Below, in pieces: positions 61,005-64,000 of a stretch of DNA of 64,000 bases; positions within the stretch are counted from its first letter, which is position 1, and each line of letters begins with the position of its first letter. The position numbers and the translations under genes are program-made. Origin of the DNA: Algoriphagus marincola DSM 16067 (GTDB taxonomy: Bacteria > Bacteroidota > Bacteroidia > Cytophagales > Cyclobacteriaceae). The notes beneath the pieces were generated by a model. It worked only from the letters and a program-made list of their open reading frames with translations. It was not told where the DNA came from and searched no databases. Location: the NCBI RefSeq assembly GCF_000429405.1, contig NZ_KE386898.1:5631-69630 (forward strand), in the 5' to 3' direction.

Positions 61005-64000
61005 CTAGCGTCTTAGGACTACCTTGTGATACTCTCGGTTTTCGCCCCAGCTAATCTCTAAGGTGTAGACTCCGGCAGCCTTATCTCTCAGAATCAAGGA
61101 TAGTTGTTGACTGAGAAGCTTAGCAGATTTACCTGAAATACTATCGAATACACCTGTCGCTGCGATGACTCGAATAGAGATCTCCTCGTCATTGTAAACA
61201 CCCGTATCGATCATCTCCAAGTTGATGGGATCTCCGGAAGTCGGATTCGGGAATACTCTCCAATAAGTCACTCCAGACATTGGGTCGACTTGGATGGCTC
61301 TGATATCACTATAGGTAGAGTCTCCATCAAAATCAAATTGCTTCAATCGATAGAAAATATCTCCTCCCGCTAGAGGTAGCTTGCGATCTTGATAGAAATA
61401 TTCTACCGGTCCATCGGAATAACCTGCTCCTGTCACCTCTCCTATTTTTTCCCAATCGGTAACATTATTGACAGAGCGCTCTATTTCAAAGCGATCATTT
61501 TCCCATTCTTTGGCAGTTGCCCAACTTAAATCCCCAGAGCGAAGAGCTGCATTGTAATCAGCCTTAAAGTAGAGGTATTCAATTGGAAGAATTCGGAAAT
61601 TAGGGTAGCGGATATAAACTACGCCTTGGAAGCCATCACTTCCGCCTGTTCTTCCGGCACCTCCGCCTGAACCATAGGTAGTAGCAGGTAAGCCTCTTCC
61701 GGTATTGTTTCCTCTACCTCCTGCATAAGAGGCTCCATAAGGGCTTCCTCCCATTCCAGGTTCATTAACAGCAGCTCCAGAAGAGGTTCCTCCTCCTCCA
61801 GCACTATAATAAACTTCCTCATCTGAGATGTCGTTCATGACTCCATTTCCGCCTGATCCGGCGCTTAGAAGTGATGCATCTCCATTTCCATTTCCACCCC
61901 CTGCAGCTGCACCACCGCCACCTGCACCAGAACGGCCAAAGCTTTGCCCATAGGCTATTCCGCCATCATTTCCTCCGGAATAGGTTGCCAATCCTCCTGT
62001 AGAGCTATCAGTACCATGTGCTGCTCCACCGCCTCCGGAGGCACCGTCTCTACCAGTTCGGATGATACCATCTGTGCTAGAGGATCCACCACCGCCACCA
62101 CCAGCAGCGTTTAGGTCTACAAATGTATTTCCACCAGTATAATCGAATGATGTCCCTGTAAACGATGAGCCATATCCATCTCCACCTTGCTGTCCTGAGC
62201 TTGTCGCCCCAAAGCCTTGTCTACCCGGGGTAACTTCAAAAGTAGCACCTTGCAATCCGGGCAAGCCATTCATGGTGATTCCGGTATACTGCTGATAAAT
62301 TACAGCACCACCACCGCCACCACCAGCAGCATCTCCAAAGCCACCGCCGCCGCCGCCACCAACGACCAATACCTCGAATTCATCCAAGCCATCGGGAGCG
62401 TTCCAAGTCCAAGAGGAACAATCACCAGTGATGCGGATTATAGTGAAGCCTTCTGAATCAGTGTATTGGAAGACCTCTCCGGTACCTATACAAGGAGGTG
62501 GAGTAGTACAGTCATAAGTAAAGACAATCCTACCATTTGGTCCAGCTGTGCTCACAATGGCCTGAGCCAGTCTATCACCAATTGGTTCGGAAGGACCTAG
62601 AGGGGTCACAAAAACATCTGTCCCGTCAAATACCGCATAAAGTGTAGAACCAGGAGTTACAGGAATTGTGACCGGTGCCGGATTACCTCCGTCCCCAAAT
62701 ACCTGGATCGTCACTTCGCTAACTCCTACACCAACGGAGTAGGAGGAGTTTCCACCTGCTTCTAAAAACTCGGTACTACAGTTGATGCCAAATGGAGCTG
62801 TATTGTTTGTAGGCACTGAATATGGGCATTGATCGGCAACTCCTTCGATGGAGTTGATAGTCAGGATGGTTGTTCCCTCATTGGAATAAGGGAGAGATGC
62901 GAAAGTAAACTGACCTGCATTGGTGACGGTCACCGTAATCGTTTGATCTGCAATCTCATTTGCTCCGCTTGTACTGTAATTTATTATGTAGTCTCCCGGG
63001 GTTAGATCAGGACCGTAAACGGTAAATGTAGAAACATAAGGAGGAGATGATCCAACAGGTGGGTTGTTTACCTCAATATTGGAAATAGGGTATGTCGGAT
63101 TATCTACTGTGATGGTACCTGTCGCATTTACTGACCCACATCCTCCAGTCAAAGGGATACTATAATTAAATACTCCTACCTCAGATGGTGTACCTGATAT
63201 TGTAATGTCTCCTGAGCCAGGATCAAAAGAGGCACTTATTCCTAGCGGCAATCCGTTTGCTCCTGCTATACCTTCATTCGCTATTCCTGTGGCTCCTGTA
63301 GTACGATGGATAAGTGTAATTGGAACGGCTGTATCTAGACAAAGAACTGGATCAGGGTTGACTGGGGTTACTGTGTTTTCTGGAGTAACAGTGACAGTGA
63401 CTATATTGGATGGTGCTGATATACATGAAACTCCATTCAGAGTCGAAACAACGATTCTCTGGAATTCTGTGGTCTCTGTCAATGCCGGTGAATCATATGT
63501 TTCTCCAGTAGCTCCCGCAATTGGAGTCCAGATTGGGTTAGAAGCATTCCTAAACTGCCAGATATAGCTGATATCATCACCATCGCCATCCCCTGCATCA
63601 GTACTTGTAAATGCGACAGGGTCGTCTCCAATACAAATGGTTTGATCAGCTGCTATTGCTCCAGGAAGAGGCTCGCTTTGCAGCGTAATGGTCACCGGAT
63701 CAGAAGGTGGTCCTTCACAGAAATTGCCACCCACAGTTGAAATAGTATACCTTCTATATTGAGTAGTTTCTGTAAGGACAGGAGGAGCGAAATCAGCACC
63801 TGATGGATTACTTGGAACGTCTACCCAGTTTGGAGTAGAAAGATCAGTGTTCATTTCCCATCTGTAGGAAATCACAGACCCAGGGTCTTGAGGGGCATAA
63901 ACATCCCCAATAATAGGATCAGGTGTATCTCCCTCACATATGGTTTGGTCGCTTGCTATGTTGCTTACATCAGGGACATCTCTTACTACAATCAAACCTT
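61005..64000 (-). CDS. T9SS type A surface protein with Ig-like and glycine-rich domains, 5' end outside the window
   Basis: The frame runs open off the right edge, so the N terminus is missing. The visible ~998 residues hold at least two Ig/PKD-like repeats (SNIASDQTICEGDTPDPI, GAIAADQTICIGDDPVAF), a putative-Ig region (GISASFDPGSGDITISGTPS) and a glycine-rich domain (EFEVLVVGGGGGGG to GGAGRTGGSDGFQGVVYIRY). The conserved C-terminal part (RILPIEYLYFKADYNAA) and type A sorting domain (FPNPTSGDPINLEMID ... GENREYHKVVLRR) complete it. It should be a large secreted, surface-anchored protein. It is a paralogue of the two proteins to its left, being closest to the one at 55.8-58.0 kb in its glycine-rich part. 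Confidence 0.9.
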   Translation of the reverse strand, partial: GLIVVRDVPDVSNIASDQTICEGDTPDPIIGDVYAPQDPGSVISYRWEMNTDLSTPNWVDVPSNPSGADFAPPVLTETTQYRRYTISTVGGNFCEGPPSDPVTITLQSEPLPGAIAADQTICIGDDPVAFTSTDAGDGDGDDISYIWQFRNASNPIWTPIAGATGETYDSPALTETTEFQRIVVSTLNGVSCISAPSNIVTVTVTPENTVTPVNPDPVLCLDTAVPITLIHRTTGATGIANEGIAGANGLPLGISASFDPGSGDITISGTPSEVGVFNYSIPLTGGCGSVNATGTITVDNPTYPISNIEVNNPPVGSSPPYVSTFTVYGPDLTPGDYIINYSTSGANEIADQTITVTVTNAGQFTFASLPYSNEGTTILTINSIEGVADQCPYSVPTNNTAPFGINCSTEFLEAGGNSSYSVGVGVSEVTIQVFGDGGNPAPVTIPVTPGSTLYAVFDGTDVFVTPLGPSEPIGDRLAQAIVSTAGPNGRIVFTYDCTTPPPCIGTGEVFQYTDSEGFTIIRITGDCSSWTWNAPDGLDEFEVLVVGGGGGGGFGDAAGGGGGGAVIYQQYTGITMNGLPGLQGATFEVTPGRQGFGATSSGQQGGDGYGSSFTGTSFDYTGGNTFVDLNAAGGGGGGSSSTDGIIRTGRDGASGGGGAAHGTDSSTGGLATYSGGNDGGIAYGQSFGRSGAGGGGAAAGGGNGNGDASLLSAGSGGNGVMNDISDEEVYYSAGGGGTSSGAAVNEPGMGGSPYGASYAGGRGNNTGRGLPATTYGSGGGAGRTGGSDGFQGVVYIRYPNFRILPIEYLYFKADYNAALRSGDLSWATAKEWENDRFEIERSVNNVTDWEKIGEVTGAGYSDGPVEYFYQDRKLPLAGGDIFYRLKQFDFDGDSTYSDIRAIQVDPMSGVTYWRVFPNPTSGDPINLEMIDTGVYNDEEISIRVIAATGVFDSISGKSAKLLSQQLSLILRDKAAGVYTLEISWGENREYHKVVLRR

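Overview
The window looks like chromosomal DNA of a Bacteroidota bacterium, most likely Cytophagales/Cyclobacteriaceae (Algoriphagus-like); the genus is an inference. The signs are type IX secretion (T9SS) sorting domains of type A and type B, a PorP/SprF protein, a DUF4221 lipoprotein, many TPR and propeller sensor kinases, weak or absent Shine-Dalgarno sites, and several candidate TTG/TAnnTTTG promoters. Base composition looks even, and no tRNA, rRNA, CRISPR array or prophage was seen.

Layout. 1-2.6 kb: the end of a T9SS type B cargo with Ca-binding-type repeats, its PorP/SprF partner, and a short possibly frameshifted ORF. 2.7-3.9 kb: a DUF4221 lipoprotein. 4.1-10.7 kb (minus): a signalling operon of a 14-blade propeller kinase, a membrane kinase, a lone receiver and a receiver-adenylate cyclase. 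11-14.3 kb (plus): a tricorn-type protease with a clear terminator. 14.4-16.9 kb (minus): amidohydrolase, DUF2306, NTF2-like and RidA genes. 17.1-19.7 kb (plus): a TPR/HisKA_2 kinase with a LytTR regulator. 19.7-23.3 kb (minus): an MpaB/Lcp-like haem oxygenase, a PaxB/Pyr4-like integral membrane protein, a kinase and a 63-aa coiled-coil protein. 23.5-39.6 kb (minus): a keto-acid decarboxylase, a flavin amine oxidase, a FIST sensor protein and three histidine kinases, the last a 2140-aa cytoplasmic protein with nine tandem GAF-like modules. 40.3-42 kb: a rearrangement scar of two truncated genes beside a REP-associated tyrosine transposase flanked by inverted REP palindromes. 42-45 kb (minus): an isoquinoline 1-oxidoreductase-type molybdenum hydroxylase pair. 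45-55.7 kb (minus): an eight-gene tight cluster with two sulfatases that bracket a TPR adenylate cyclase, plus permease, S9 peptidase, cyclophilin, DUF3500 and NTF2-like genes. 55.8-64 kb (minus): three related T9SS type A surface proteins.

How the parts fit. Six kinases share an almost identical His-box and ATPase core but carry different sensors (propellers, membrane bundles, GAF-like arrays). Only three response regulators are present, none with a classical helix-turn-helix output: one lone receiver, one adenylate cyclase and one LytTR protein. With the second adenylate cyclase in the sulfatase operon, this suggests many-to-few signalling that feeds cAMP. The most novel-looking units are the decarboxylase/amine oxidase/FIST/multi-kinase operon and the MpaB/PaxB-like/kinase/mini-protein operon. 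Both physically link small-molecule or isoprenoid chemistry to histidine kinases. All functions are read from sequence motifs; no database search was possible.
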